Positions 45,655 through 54,170 are shown, counted from the first letter of the stretch. The stretch: 64,000 bases of DNA from Psychromonas aquimarina ATCC BAA-1526 (GCF_000428725.1 NZ_AUAM01000007.1:179415-243414), one strand, 5' to 3'. Program-made: numbers and translations. Notes: generated by a model from the sequence alone, not told the origin.

Positions 45655-45870
45655 ATCTGTGAAGTTATTTTACAAAGTAAACTTACCTGCCCTTTTTGCG
45701 GCTTTCAAAAAAATGAAGTAATGCCGGTCGATGCCTGCCTTTATTTTTATGAATGTACATGCTGTAAAAAGTTATTAAAACCCAAAGCGGGAGACTGCTG
45801 TGTATTTTGCTCCTATGGCACCGTGCAGTGCCCTCCAGTGCAGCAGCACAAATCCTGCTGTCGGAAATAA
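45655..45870 (+). CDS. GDCCVxC-domain small cysteine-rich protein, start uncertain
   Basis: An open frame of about 71 codons ending in the signature GDCCVFCSYGTVQCPPVQ, preceded by TCPFCG and YECTCCKKLLKPK, which identifies the GDCCVxC family of small putative metal-binding proteins. The family normally starts a few residues before the VILQSKLTCP segment, but no ATG, GTG or TTG lies there in frame. Only ATC at 45655 follows the AGGGAG site; the first in-frame ATG (45721) would remove the first cysteine pair. Either a rare start codon is used or the 5' end has decayed. Confidence 0.65.
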   Translation: MCEVILQSKLTCPFCGFQKNEVMPVDACLYFYECTCCKKLLKPKAGDCCVFCSYGTVQCPPVQQHKSCCRK

Positions 45871-45886
45871 CAGATACAAAAAAGCC

Positions 45887-46020
45887 GTTAGTAAATTAAC
45901 GGCTTTAACAAAAATTATAAATAGAAACGTTAATAATTAACGGCTTCAGCAAAATAAACATAGAAACGTTAATAATTAACGGCTTTAACAAAAATTAAAA
46001 AATAGAAACGTTAATAATTA
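45887..46020. repeat. Short tandem repeat array between the GDCCVxC and SEC-C genes
   Basis: Units of 42, 39 and 42 bp start at 45887, 45929 and 45968, and a partial unit begins at 46010. Each contains GTTAATAATTAACGGCTT (first unit slightly divergent) followed by an A-rich stretch and ATAGAAAC. The last partial unit includes the stop codon of the minus-strand SEC-C gene. No spacer diversity, so it is not a CRISPR array. Confidence 0.85.
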
Positions 46021-46353
46021 ACCGCAGCACTTCTTGAATTTTTTACCGCTTCCGCAGCTGCAGGGATCATTACGTTTAGGTAATTTTTCAAAAGTCATCG
46101 TTTTAGGTTTATTTAAAAAACCTTCAAGCTCTACAATATTCTCAGCGCAGTCTGCATTCACTTCAATATCAGCAGACAAAGTATTTTCCAGAAGAATCTG
46201 TTCAATTTCAGCTTTTCTAACTTCACTGTTTACTGTTAATGTCAGTGGAGCTTCTTTTGTTCCGGCTTTTACAGCACGTTTTGTATTAAACCCATAACTT
46301 GAATGTTTGGGTTTTTTCTCTTTCTTACCTTTGAAGAAAAATTTATCTGACAT
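46018..46353 (-). CDS. SEC-C metal-binding motif protein (PBPRA1643-like)
   Basis: A 111-residue protein with a lysine-rich N-terminus ([20 protein letters not shown]) and a C-terminal SEC-C zinc-binding motif, [19 protein letters not shown], as in the SecA tail. The overall length and both ends resemble a small family found in Vibrio, Photobacterium and relatives. Function is unknown; SEC-C motifs often bind ribosomes or SecB. The stop codon lies in a tandem repeat array. Confidence 0.82.
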   Translation of the reverse strand: MSDKFFFKGKKEKKPKHSSYGFNTKRAVKAGTKEAPLTLTVNSEVRKAEIEQILLENTLSADIEVNADCAENIVELEGFLNKPKTMTFEKLPKRNDPCSCGSGKKFKKCCG

Positions 46354-46463
46354 TATAAAACCTATATTTTAAAAATAATTAACAGCGCGAAGCTTACACG
46401 AATAGCAGTATAAACGGTAAAGATAAATTCAACTGCACACAGTTTTGTAAAACCTATTAAAAG

Positions 46464-46940
46464 TTAAACAATCGGCCGGCCTCGATAAATTAATATCGAC
46501 GGCAGCGCTAAACCAAAACTAAGAGCACCAAGGATAAACAACGTGCGCAGGCCGTTTTCAACAATAACCTGCATCAGCTCCAGGCTGTATCCGCCGGAAT
46601 TTAATTCAACAATACCGATAATAGTGGTAAATGCATAACTGCCGGGAATCATGGGAATAATAGAAGCAACAGTAAAAACCGGACGGGGAATAAGATGTTT
46701 ACGCGACCAGTATAATCCTACAAATCCCATGCTGCTAGAGGCGGCTAATGTAGCCCACTCAATAGGGATACCAAAATGCATCAGCAGATGACGAAGGCTG
46801 TGTGCAAATGCCCCGCCGACCGCACAGTAAATCAGCATCTTCTTCGGCACATTAAATACCATGGCAAAACCGACGGCCGGGATCCAGGCAAACCAGGCAT
46901 CAATAATTAATAATTTTAATAATTCCATTAACTTATCCAC
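46464..46940 (-). CDS. yjjB: Threonine/serine exporter small subunit (YjjB-like)
   Basis: A 158-residue membrane protein with four to five helices, matching the ThrE_2 domain. IDAWFAWIPAVGFAMVFNVP and the later PMIPGSYAFTTIIG are characteristic. With YjjP it reconstitutes the two halves of a ThrE-type transporter, which in E. coli exports succinate and in other bacteria threonine and serine. Its start overlaps the yjjP-like gene by 13 bases. Confidence 0.88.
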   Translation of the reverse strand: MDKLMELLKLLIIDAWFAWIPAVGFAMVFNVPKKMLIYCAVGGAFAHSLRHLLMHFGIPIEWATLAASSSMGFVGLYWSRKHLIPRPVFTVASIIPMIPGSYAFTTIIGIVELNSGGYSLELMQVIVENGLRTLFILGALSFGLALPSILIYRGRPIV

Positions 46941-47704
46941 CCGACAACGCCGGTTAATGTCATCGAAGCAACAATACCAATCGCCACACTAATGCTTAAT
47001 AATGTTGCAAATACCCAGCGCGCAATACCGGTACTGATATGCCCTTTAAGCATATCGGAAACGGCATTAATCAGCGGAAACCCCGGCACTAATAATAAAA
47101 CGCAGGCAGCCATCGCAATCTGCGGCTCTTCACCAAAGTCATATATCACCCCGAGGCTGGAAATTGAAGTGGCAACAAAAGCAGCTAATGCAAAATTAAC
47201 AAAGGGATTATGATGGCGGTGGGCAAGTTCCTGGCGTAATATCATCGCCCCGGCAGAGGCAAAAAAAGTGGTGATATACACAGGCATATCTCCACCAAAA
47301 AAATGACTGAAGCTGGCGCATGAAAAACCGATCATCAGCACCACTAACCAGCGGTTGTATTTCATCGGTTTTAAACGCTGTAAACGATCTTTTACCTGAG
47401 CTGCATCCATTAACTGCTTTTCAGCCATCACGCAGATCCGCTGTACATCACAGACCATCTGCATATTAATGCCGCGGTCATAACAACGACGGGTAGTGGT
47501 TATACAATTGCCGTTAAATAAGCTGGTAATAACAATAGAATCCGAACTGACCGACAGCTCTATACTTTGCGCTCCAAGCGCAGTACCAAGACGCTGTGTT
47601 GTCTGCTCAACCAGACGACTTTCAGCACCATGCTGATGTAAAATCTGTCCGGCTTTTACAGCTATTCGTGTTAATTCGGTTTGTTGTTCTCTGCTTAATT
47701 CCAT
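46928..47704 (-). CDS. yjjP: Threonine/serine exporter large subunit (YjjP-like)
   Basis: A 258-residue protein. The cytosolic N-terminal part (residues 1-120) includes KAGQILHQHGAESRLVEQTT, and the C-terminal half has five hydrophobic segments; together this is the ThrE/DUF1212 architecture. It overlaps the yjjB-like gene, so the two halves are made together. Threonine export would fit the nearby thrABC genes, but that link is inference. Confidence 0.88.
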   Translation of the reverse strand: MELSREQQTELTRIAVKAGQILHQHGAESRLVEQTTQRLGTALGAQSIELSVSSDSIVITSLFNGNCITTTRRCYDRGINMQMVCDVQRICVMAEKQLMDAAQVKDRLQRLKPMKYNRWLVVLMIGFSCASFSHFFGGDMPVYITTFFASAGAMILRQELAHRHHNPFVNFALAAFVATSISSLGVIYDFGEEPQIAMAACVLLLVPGFPLINAVSDMLKGHISTGIARWVFATLLSISVAIGIVASMTLTGVVGWIS

Positions 47705-47734
47705 TTATCTGCCTTTTGTACAACCGCTAATAAG

Positions 47735-48691
47735 TTATAACTGCGACTCTGCTAATTTAAGATCTAAGGTCGCTTTTAATAATTTGAATAATAATATAGC
47801 AGCATCAATCTCTTCTTTGCGGTTGGTTAAACTTTCAATATTTAATCCTAAAGGAATATCTAAAGGCAGGCAGGCCTGCAGAATCTGTTCAAAATTATTA
47901 CGACTGATCAGCAATGATTCTTTAAGCGGGTTTTCTGACTGTAAAATACGTAAACTGGTCGCTTCAGGTACCGATATCCCCAGCCACTCAATAAACTCCA
48001 GGGTTTTTGCGCTGCCGCATGGCGAAAAAGTCAGTACGACACGCTTGGGTTTAACCCCTTCACTTTTACATTCCAGCGCATAACGAGTCAGCAGATCAAT
48101 GGTTGCCTGCGCATTATAAACAGCCTGAGAGATAAAAAACTCACAGCCCTGCACTTCCTTAGCACGCAGACGTAAATGTTCATCTCCTTTGCTGATATGA
48201 CGTTCAGCTATGGTGACACCGCCGAGGTGAAAATCTAAATTATGCTCCTTTAATGTCTGGTAAGCATCTGACAAAGACAGTTTAATTTCACCTTCTGAGG
48301 AGGGACTGCCGACTAGAACAATATCGCGCACCGAATACTGATGCCACGCATCAGACAGCCAGTTAGAGAAATCAGCGGCATCGCGCTGCGAAACACTTTT
48401 ATAAGTGATCACAGGTTTAGTTGATTTATCATGCAGTAATTTTGAATATAAACGCGAGTCGTGAGTATATTTGAAAGGGAAAGGACGCGGCTTATCTATT
48501 CGTGATGTTTCATCCTGAATATCATAAACAATCAGTCCGTCATAATCTATCGACTCCAGTCTATTCAGTAATTTATCAGCAATGCCCGATACTAAGGCAA
48601 TATCAGTATCCTGCTTAGGAGGCGTGGTACCAATAAAATATACCCCTTGTTTGGGGTCACTGGATTTATTCTTTAAAATCGAATCATACAT
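47735..48691 (-). CDS. Methylenetetrahydrofolate reductase-like protein
   Basis: A 318-residue TIM-barrel protein. GVYFIGTTPPK near the N-terminus, LIVYDIQDETSR and LGGVTIAERH resemble MTHFR-fold enzymes of the divergent type that has been annotated as mycobacterial-type MTHFR. I cannot see the classical MetF signature. It may oxidise or reduce a folate one-carbon unit. The ATG at 48691 has AGGA upstream and is preferred to one 17 codons earlier. It is divergent from rsmE. Confidence 0.6.
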   Translation of the reverse strand: MYDSILKNKSSDPKQGVYFIGTTPPKQDTDIALVSGIADKLLNRLESIDYDGLIVYDIQDETSRIDKPRPFPFKYTHDSRLYSKLLHDKSTKPVITYKSVSQRDAADFSNWLSDAWHQYSVRDIVLVGSPSSEGEIKLSLSDAYQTLKEHNLDFHLGGVTIAERHISKGDEHLRLRAKEVQGCEFFISQAVYNAQATIDLLTRYALECKSEGVKPKRVVLTFSPCGSAKTLEFIEWLGISVPEATSLRILQSENPLKESLLISRNNFEQILQACLPLDIPLGLNIESLTNRKEEIDAAILLFKLLKATLDLKLAESQL

Positions 48692-48861
48692 AACAATATT
48701 CCTAAACCTATAATAACCATAAATTGTCGCATATCTATGCACTAATTGAAATCAACTCGCTGATAAAGTGAGTCATCAAGAAAACAGCAGCAGGCAATAG
48801 TTTTCTGTAAAGTTTTCGCGGTATACTTAAGACCATTACTCATAACAACAATAGAATACTT

Positions 48862-49590
48862 ATGCGCAACCCTCGATTTTATGATCCACAAACTTTAACC
48901 CTGTCCAGTGAAATATTACTTGGCGACGATGCCACGCAGCATATTCGGGTTTTACGCTTGAAAGCGGGTGCTGAAATTATTCTCTTTAATGGCTTAGGCG
49001 GGCAGTACCAAGCAGTCTTAAAAGATGTACAGAAACGCTCCTGCACTGCGCTTATCACCTCTTTTCAGGAAACCAGTAATGAAAGCCCGCTGCACCTGCA
49101 TCTAGGACAGGTTATTTCTCGCGGTGAGCGGATGGAATTTGTAATTCAGAAAGCCGTTGAATTAGGCGTTAATGAAATAACGCCGTTATTAAGCGAGCGC
49201 TGCGGGGTAAAACTCAATAGAGAACGAATGGAAAAGAAACAGCAGCAGTGGCAGAAAATAGCCATTGCAGCCTGCGAACAATCCGGGCGAAATATTGTAC
49301 CGACTATTCATGCGACGACGACTTTACAAACCTGGTGTGAAAGTCAGGATCAGGCAGTAAAATTAACCCTTCATCCCCGCGCTGAATATTCAATTAATAC
49401 TTTACCTGGTGAAATCAGCCATATTCGTTTATTAATCGGCCCGGAAGGCGGATTAACAGATGAAGAAATCACCTTGACTGAAACCCTGAATTTTACCGAG
49501 ACCTTATTAGGTCCGCGAATTTTGCGTACTGAAACCGCAGCACTTACAGCAATAACAGCTCTGCAGTGCCGTTTTGGTGATCTTGCATAA
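48862..49590 (+). CDS. rsmE: 16S rRNA uridine-1498 N3-methyltransferase
   Basis: A 242-residue SPOUT-class methyltransferase. An N-terminal PUA-like domain (residues 1-70) precedes the knot domain: PLLSERCGVKLNRERMEKKQ, AIAACEQSGRNIVP and RLLIGPEGGLTDEEI, which forms the SAM-binding trefoil knot. It is followed 28 bases later by gshB, the order seen in E. coli. Confidence 0.95.
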   Translation: MRNPRFYDPQTLTLSSEILLGDDATQHIRVLRLKAGAEIILFNGLGGQYQAVLKDVQKRSCTALITSFQETSNESPLHLHLGQVISRGERMEFVIQKAVELGVNEITPLLSERCGVKLNRERMEKKQQQWQKIAIAACEQSGRNIVPTIHATTTLQTWCESQDQAVKLTLHPRAEYSINTLPGEISHIRLLIGPEGGLTDEEITLTETLNFTETLLGPRILRTETAALTAITALQCRFGDLA

Positions 49591-49618
49591 CTATTTACAG
49601 CCCCACAAAGGAAAGAAA

Positions 49619-50575
49619 ATGACAATTAAAATCGGTATCGTCATGGATCCAATCTCTGACATTAAAATCCATAAAGACTCTAGTTTCGCAATGTTACTGG
49701 AAGCTCAGTCCCGAGGCTGGGAGCTGTATTATTTAGAAATGCAGGATCTGTATCTGGATAACGGGCGCTGTTTCGCCAGCAGTAAAAAACTGAGTGTTCA
49801 GCGTGATGCAGATAACTGGTATCAGCTCGAAGAAGCCGTTGATCACCCGCTTTCTGATTTAGATGCAGTGCTGATGCGTAAAGATCCGCCTTTTGATACC
49901 GAATATATCTATGCGACTTACCTGTTAGAGCGCGCCGAAGATGAAGGCTGCCTGATTGTTAATAAGCCGCAGAGTTTACGTGATGCCAATGAAAAGCTCT
50001 TTACCGCCTGGTTCAGTGAATTCACCCCGACAACTCTAGTGACCCGCAGCACGCAGAAGATCCGTGATTTCCACGCCAAGCACAAAGATGTGATTTTAAA
50101 ACCCCTTGACGGTATGGGCGGCGCTTCTATTTTCCGAATTAAAGAAAACGATGCTAATATCGGCGTGATCATTGAAACCCTGACGGAGCATCAGCAGCGT
50201 TACTGTATGGCACAAGCTTTTATACCGGAGATTAAAAGCGGCGATAAACGCATTTTAATCGTTGACGGTGAACCTATGCCCTATGCATTAGCACGAATAC
50301 CAGCAAAAGGAGAAACACGCGGTAATCTAGCGGCCGGCGGCAGCGGTGTAGCACAGCCTTTATCGGAAAGTGACTGGCATATTGCAAATACCATCGGACC
50401 TAAATTGAAAGAAAAAGGACTTATTTTTGTAGGGCTTGATGTTATCGGTGACAAAGTGACTGAAATTAACGTCACCAGTCCAACTTGTATTCAAGAAATT
50501 GATAATGCTTACGGCACCAATATCAGCGCCAAGTTAATGGATGCGATCCAAAAACGCGTTAATAACAGCAAATAA
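49619..50575 (+). CDS. gshB: Glutathione synthetase
   Basis: A 318-residue ATP-grasp ligase adding glycine to gamma-glutamylcysteine. MTIKIGIVMDPISDIKIHKD is the family N-terminus; VILKPLDGMGGASIFR is the ATP-binding loop and EINVTSPTCIQEID the metal and substrate site. The ATG at 49619 follows AAAGGAAAG; an upstream open frame overlapping rsmE is ignored. A terminator follows at 50589. Confidence 0.96.
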   Translation: MTIKIGIVMDPISDIKIHKDSSFAMLLEAQSRGWELYYLEMQDLYLDNGRCFASSKKLSVQRDADNWYQLEEAVDHPLSDLDAVLMRKDPPFDTEYIYATYLLERAEDEGCLIVNKPQSLRDANEKLFTAWFSEFTPTTLVTRSTQKIRDFHAKHKDVILKPLDGMGGASIFRIKENDANIGVIIETLTEHQQRYCMAQAFIPEIKSGDKRILIVDGEPMPYALARIPAKGETRGNLAAGGSGVAQPLSESDWHIANTIGPKLKEKGLIFVGLDVIGDKVTEINVTSPTCIQEIDNAYGTNISAKLMDAIQKRVNNSK

Positions 50576-50588
50576 AGATATACTCCAG

Positions 50589-50626
50589 CCGATTGAAAGT
50601 GCAGCATCTTCAATCGGTTTGCTTTT
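50589..50626 (+). terminator. Terminator after gshB
   Basis: A perfect 9-bp stem CCGATTGAA / TTCAATCGG with an 11-base loop is followed by TTTGCTTTT, 14 bases after the stop codon. Confidence 0.75.
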
Positions 50627-50783
50627 AAAACTATAAAATAAACATAAAAACAGTTATTTGTGCATCATTTATGCTTTATTTATGCACCAGCTGCAGTCAG
50701 CTAAACTGAGCAACAAAAACTAAGTAATATCTGTAAATGCTGCCATACTTAATAGTGCGGTAACCTATAAAAGGGAGTATCAC

Positions 50784-51425
50784 ATGACAAATATAACAAC
50801 AAAAAATGATAACCCGGCTATTAAAACCAGCAGTAATGATATGCATAAAAATAGCCATACCAAAGTACTTAGTACTTTAAAAAATCATTTCCTGATTGCC
50901 ATGCCCTCTTTAACTGATCCCTATTTCAAACAATCCGTAGTTTACGTCTGTGAGCACGATGAAAAAGGTGCCATGGGTTTTATTATTAATTTTCCAGTTA
51001 AGTTGACCCTGCAGGAATTATTAAAAAATGTAGAAACTATCACTCATCAACCTGAGCCCCCTTTACTTAACCCGGTATTTTTAGGCGGACCTTTAGAGCT
51101 GGAACGCGGTTTTGTATTACACAGCCCGCTCGCCGACAATTCGCAGAGTACACAGTTAAACGAACACCTGATGATGTCTAACTCTAACGCTATCCTGTCT
51201 ACTTTAGGTACTAAAAATGAGCCTGAAAAATATATGGTCACACTGGGTTATGCCAGCTGGGATTCAGGCCAGCTCGAACAGGAGATGAATGATAATCACT
51301 GGCTTACTATTGAAAGTGAAAATGATATTATCTTCAACACCCCGGTAGAACTGCGCTGGAGTGAATCTTTACACCGCTTAGGCATTAACCCTGAGCAGCT
51401 TACCACCAGCATAGGTCACGCATAA
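50784..51425 (+). CDS. yqgE: YqgE/AlgH family protein (UPF0301)
   Basis: A 213-residue protein. The family core begins at KNHFLIAMPSLTDPYFKQSV (about residue 34) and includes CEHDEKGAMGFIIN, FLGGPLELERGFVLH and LGYASWDSGQLEQEM. The first 30 residues are an extra hydrophilic extension compared with E. coli YqgE (187 residues), with no obvious signal sequence; a later start is possible but none has a better ribosome-binding site than AAAGGGAG at 50772. It precedes ruvX, as in many gammaproteobacteria. Confidence 0.92.
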   Translation: MTNITTKNDNPAIKTSSNDMHKNSHTKVLSTLKNHFLIAMPSLTDPYFKQSVVYVCEHDEKGAMGFIINFPVKLTLQELLKNVETITHQPEPPLLNPVFLGGPLELERGFVLHSPLADNSQSTQLNEHLMMSNSNAILSTLGTKNEPEKYMVTLGYASWDSGQLEQEMNDNHWLTIESENDIIFNTPVELRWSESLHRLGINPEQLTTSIGHA

Positions 51426-51492
51426 TATACTTGTAATAGTGCGTTCCCTGATATCATAAACTCCCCCATCAATGCAGGGCGATAAAGAACAG

Positions 51493-51930
51493 ATGACAGA
51501 ACAGATAAAAGCACCATCCAGCCTTTTAGGATTTGACTTCGGCACAAAAAGTATCGGTGTAGCAGCCGGACAGATGATTACCGCAACAGCACAGCCGCTG
51601 GCGGCTATTAAAGCGAATGACGGCATCCCGAACTGGGATACTATTGAAAAAGTAATAAGTGACTGGAAGCCTGATTTAGTGGTGGTTGGTCTGCCGCTGA
51701 ATATGGACGGTACAGAGCAGAAAATAACGCAGCGCGCAAAAAAATTCGCTAATCGTTTAAACGGCCGCTTCGGGGTAAAAACAGCGCTTCAGGATGAACG
51801 CTTAACCACGGCAAGCGCTAAAGAATTCATCTTTGCTAACGGCGGTTATAAAGCCCTTGATAAAGGAAAAGTTGACAGTGTCTCTGCAGCCTTGATTCTT
51901 GAGAGCTGGATGGAAAGTTATTACGGCTGA
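51493..51930 (+). CDS. ruvX: Holliday junction resolvase-like protein / pre-16S rRNA nuclease YqgF
   Basis: A 145-residue RNase H-fold nuclease. [17 protein letters not shown] gives the first catalytic aspartate, [15 protein letters not shown] and [13 protein letters not shown] the following motifs, and [16 protein letters not shown] the last acidic residue. The E. coli protein is needed for 16S rRNA 5' maturation. An in-frame ATG 7 codons upstream (51472) is an alternative start. Confidence 0.92.
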   Translation: MTEQIKAPSSLLGFDFGTKSIGVAAGQMITATAQPLAAIKANDGIPNWDTIEKVISDWKPDLVVVGLPLNMDGTEQKITQRAKKFANRLNGRFGVKTALQDERLTTASAKEFIFANGGYKALDKGKVDSVSAALILESWMESYYG

Positions 51931-51957
51931 GAGACTGTTAAATGATAACAGTAGAAC

Positions 51958-51992
51958 AAAAGCGCATTGCCTTATTACATAAATGCGCTTTT
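51958..51992 (+). terminator. Terminator after ruvX
   Basis: A perfect 11-bp stem AAAAGCGCATT / AATGCGCTTTT with a 13-base loop and a T-rich tail. A degraded second version (AAGTG / CACTT, about 52089-52110) lies in the next repeat unit. Confidence 0.85.
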
Positions 51993-52199
51993 TATTTTCT
52001 TCTGCCCAAACGCCCTATTACCCCTGATTAATGCGATCTGCCAGCTCCCGATACTGATCAGAAATAGTATCTCCAGGACAAAACGCATAAGTGGCTCACA
52101 AACGCACTTTTTATTTTCTGTTAATCCAGCCTCCCTTTTACCCCTGATTAATGCGATCTGCCAGCTCCCGGTACTGATCTGAAATAGTATCGCCGAACA
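51980..52199. repeat. Tandem 119-120-bp duplication of the 3' end of the hemerythrin-like gene
   Basis: Positions 52020-52073 repeat 52140-52193 with three differences. Both copies on the minus strand encode GDTISDQYRELADRINQG plus stop; all three differences are synonymous (GGC/GGA, TCA/TCT, TAC/TAT). The similarity continues through the TTTTTATTTTCT terminator tails with more divergence. The outer copy has no upstream coding part. Confidence 0.9.
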
Positions 52200-52677
52200 G
52201 CGGATCACTGTATTCATCGTGTAACCACTGCTGCTGCAGAGTAGACCAGTCATCAGGTGATAAACTCTCTTTAATCGCCGGTAAAACTTCCTGCTCTTCA
52301 TAGGCCAGGTGTGCAGACTGAAATTTTACAAAATCATTTAATTTTTTAATACAATGTTCTTTCGGTACAATCGCATCGAGCAGGATCATATCCAGCAGTT
52401 CATCCAGTTCAATGGTGGCTTTAGAAATCAGTTTATGTTCCCGTGATAAACGGTTTGCAACTTCGTCAGGCACAACGCGATATTTCAGATAATACTCATA
52501 AATCAAGTCCTCCATCGGATGGTGGTACTTATCTGAATATTCTCTTAAATAAGTAATCATAGCTTTGATTAAACGATAATCGATTTTTTCATCCTGCTCT
52601 AATCGGATAATCTTCTTTCTTAAAATACTCAATAATTGATTAATATTGGCATGATCATTACGGATAATCGCTAGCAT
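52138..52677 (-). CDS. Hemerythrin HHE-domain protein
   Basis: A 179-residue all-helical protein. Candidate diiron ligands are His in RNDHANINQLL, His/Glu in KYHHPMEDLIYE, His in REHKLIS, and His/Glu in SAHLAYEEQEVLP, the spacing of a hemerythrin-like four-helix bundle. Such proteins bind oxygen or nitric oxide or take part in iron-sulfur repair. Its C-terminal 18 codons are duplicated downstream. It is convergent with ruvX. Confidence 0.88.
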   Translation of the reverse strand: MLAIIRNDHANINQLLSILRKKIIRLEQDEKIDYRLIKAMITYLREYSDKYHHPMEDLIYEYYLKYRVVPDEVANRLSREHKLISKATIELDELLDMILLDAIVPKEHCIKKLNDFVKFQSAHLAYEEQEVLPAIKESLSPDDWSTLQQQWLHDEYSDPLFGDTISDQYRELADRINQG

Positions 52678-52753
52678 AATAAATACTCAGTATATGAAAA
52701 AGGAAATTATAGTATAACTGTTCAATTTTTATAAACCGCAGAACTAAATCACA

Positions 52754-53404
52754 TTACCAAATAATTGCTGTTTGCCCTGTTTTCGCTAATATTTCATTCA
52801 CTTGGCTAAAATGACCACATCCCAGAAATCCTCGGTAAGCCGATAACGGTGACGGGTGCGTAGACTTTAGAACAGTATGTTTTTCAGTATCGATTAACTT
52901 TTCTTTTTTATGCGCATAACTACCCCATAGTAAAAAAACAACCCCGCTTTGGGACTGATTAATTTTACTGATAGCATTATCAGTAAAGGTCTCCCAGCCT
53001 TTGTTAGCATGGCTTCCCGCGCAGGCCTGTTCAACACTTAAAACTGCATTTAACAATAACACCCCCTGCTTTGCCCAGTGCTCTAAATTACCTGATTCAG
53101 GTATTTTATAACCACTAATACTCGCATCTAGTTCTTTATACATATTGCGCAGCGAAGGCGGAATTTTTATGCCTTCAGGCACAGAAAAACTCAAACCATG
53201 TGCCTGGCCTTCTCCATGATATGGATCCTGTCCTAAAATAACTACTTTGACTTTTTCTAACGGTGTTAAATCAAAAGCATGAAAGCGCAGCTGTGCCGGC
53301 GGGTATATTATTTTACCTAAAGACTCCTGCTCAGATAAAAAACTCTGCAGTTCCTGAAAATAGGCCCTGTTTTTTTGCTCATTTAAAAATTCATTCCAAC
53401 TCAT
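52754..53404 (-). CDS. ung: Uracil-DNA glycosylase
   Basis: A 216-residue family 1 UDG. The water-activating loop [20 protein letters not shown] contains the catalytic aspartate and the uracil-binding tyrosine; VFLLWGSYA and the Leu-intercalation loop [17 protein letters not shown] with its histidine complete the site. It removes uracil from DNA. It is a single gene. Confidence 0.96.
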   Translation of the reverse strand: MSWNEFLNEQKNRAYFQELQSFLSEQESLGKIIYPPAQLRFHAFDLTPLEKVKVVILGQDPYHGEGQAHGLSFSVPEGIKIPPSLRNMYKELDASISGYKIPESGNLEHWAKQGVLLLNAVLSVEQACAGSHANKGWETFTDNAISKINQSQSGVVFLLWGSYAHKKEKLIDTEKHTVLKSTHPSPLSAYRGFLGCGHFSQVNEILAKTGQTAIIW

Positions 53405-53522
53405 TTATTTTTCCTTTTTTTCAACACATACCAGAATACAATTTTAAGCAACTGTTAAAAAACAACTTTATTGCAGCATTTATTTAATACTGAATTCTGA
53501 AATATAATAACACCACGCAAAA

Positions 53523-53588
53523 TTGATATAAAACAACTTTGCAAGCCGTGCCAGCAATGGCCTCGCAAAATGCATTGACACTACTCAA
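53523..53588 (+). promoter_or_regulatory. Two degenerate upstream FNR-like sites of grcA
   Basis: TTGAT-ATAA-AACAA (53523-53536) matches the FNR consensus TTGATNNNNATCAA at 9 of 10 positions and TTGAC-ACTA-CTCAA (53575-53588) at 8 of 10. Their starts are 52 bp apart, and the second is 52 bp from the perfect proximal site. Confidence 0.55.
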
Positions 53589-53626
53589 CAAAAACACAAT
53601 TAACCCTTAATAAAAATATGTGAATA

Positions 53627-53640
53627 TTGATTTACATCAA
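53627..53640 (+). promoter_or_regulatory. Perfect FNR box upstream of grcA
   Basis: TTGATTTACATCAA matches the FNR consensus exactly. It lies 132 bases before the grcA start and 13 bases before a TATAAT element. E. coli grcA (yfiD) is known to be activated by FNR through a proximal and a distal site about 53 bp apart. Confidence 0.85.
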
Positions 53641-53758
53641 TCAATTCAGACCATATAATCAACTCAGATTTATTAATTGCAGTAACAAAATGAACCTTTG
53701 TTACAGAACTGTAATTTCATTACACACTTTTATATTAACCTTAAATAAGGAGCTTATC

Positions 53759-54139
53759 ATGGCTTTTGGTATCCAAATCACTAAATCTGAAAATGCATCT
53801 CTACTTAACTCTTTCTGGTTATTAGACGAAGCAAATGCTCAAGCACGCTGTTTATGTGTTAAAGATAATGCTTACGCTGAAGATCAAGTTGTATCTATCG
53901 CTGATTTAGGTGATATCGAGTACAAAGAAATTGCAGTTCAAGCACCGGCAGCACAAGAAGGCGGTCAGCATCTAAACGTTAATGTTTTACGTCGTGAAAC
54001 TTTAGAAGATGCAATTAAACACCCGGAAAATTACCCGCAGTTAACAATTCGTGTATCTGGTTATGCAGTTCGCTTTAACTCTTTGACTCCTGAACAACAG
54101 CAGGATGTATTAACACGTACATTTACTGAGTCTCTATAA
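53759..54139 (+). CDS. grcA: Autonomous glycyl radical cofactor GrcA
   Basis: A 126-residue YfiD-like protein that replaces the damaged glycyl-radical domain of pyruvate formate-lyase after oxidative stress. The C-terminal block [20 protein letters not shown] and [20 protein letters not shown] carries the radical glycine in SGYAVRF. The ATG has AAGGAG seven bases upstream; the long upstream frame is rejected. Its 3' end is partly duplicated downstream and FNR sites precede it. Confidence 0.97.
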   Translation: MAFGIQITKSENASLLNSFWLLDEANAQARCLCVKDNAYAEDQVVSIADLGDIEYKEIAVQAPAAQEGGQHLNVNVLRRETLEDAIKHPENYPQLTIRVSGYAVRFNSLTPEQQQDVLTRTFTESL

Positions 54140-54170
54140 TCGTTTACTGATTATCGGATAAGACTGAACA

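Larger units (their letters stand above)
53405..53758. other. Regulatory region upstream of grcA
   Basis: A 354-base gap between the divergent ung and grcA genes. It holds three FNR-like sites (53523-53536, 53575-53588, 53627-53640), a consensus TATAAT at 53654-53659, and an AAGGAG ribosome-binding site for grcA. No further gene is visible; an in-frame upstream extension of grcA lacks family similarity. Confidence 0.75.

Noticed and set aside
45887..46020. Possible CRISPR-like array
   Set aside because: Units repeat end to end without unique spacers, only three and a half units exist, and there are no cas genes.
51967..52182. Reading frames across the hemerythrin-tail repeat as genes
   Set aside because: They are antisense products of the duplicated terminator and tail sequence, with internal repetition but no start signals.
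53627..53758. N-terminal extension of grcA by 44 codons
   Set aside because: The extension would be encoded across the FNR box and promoter; the AAGGAG site and family alignment favour the start at 53759.
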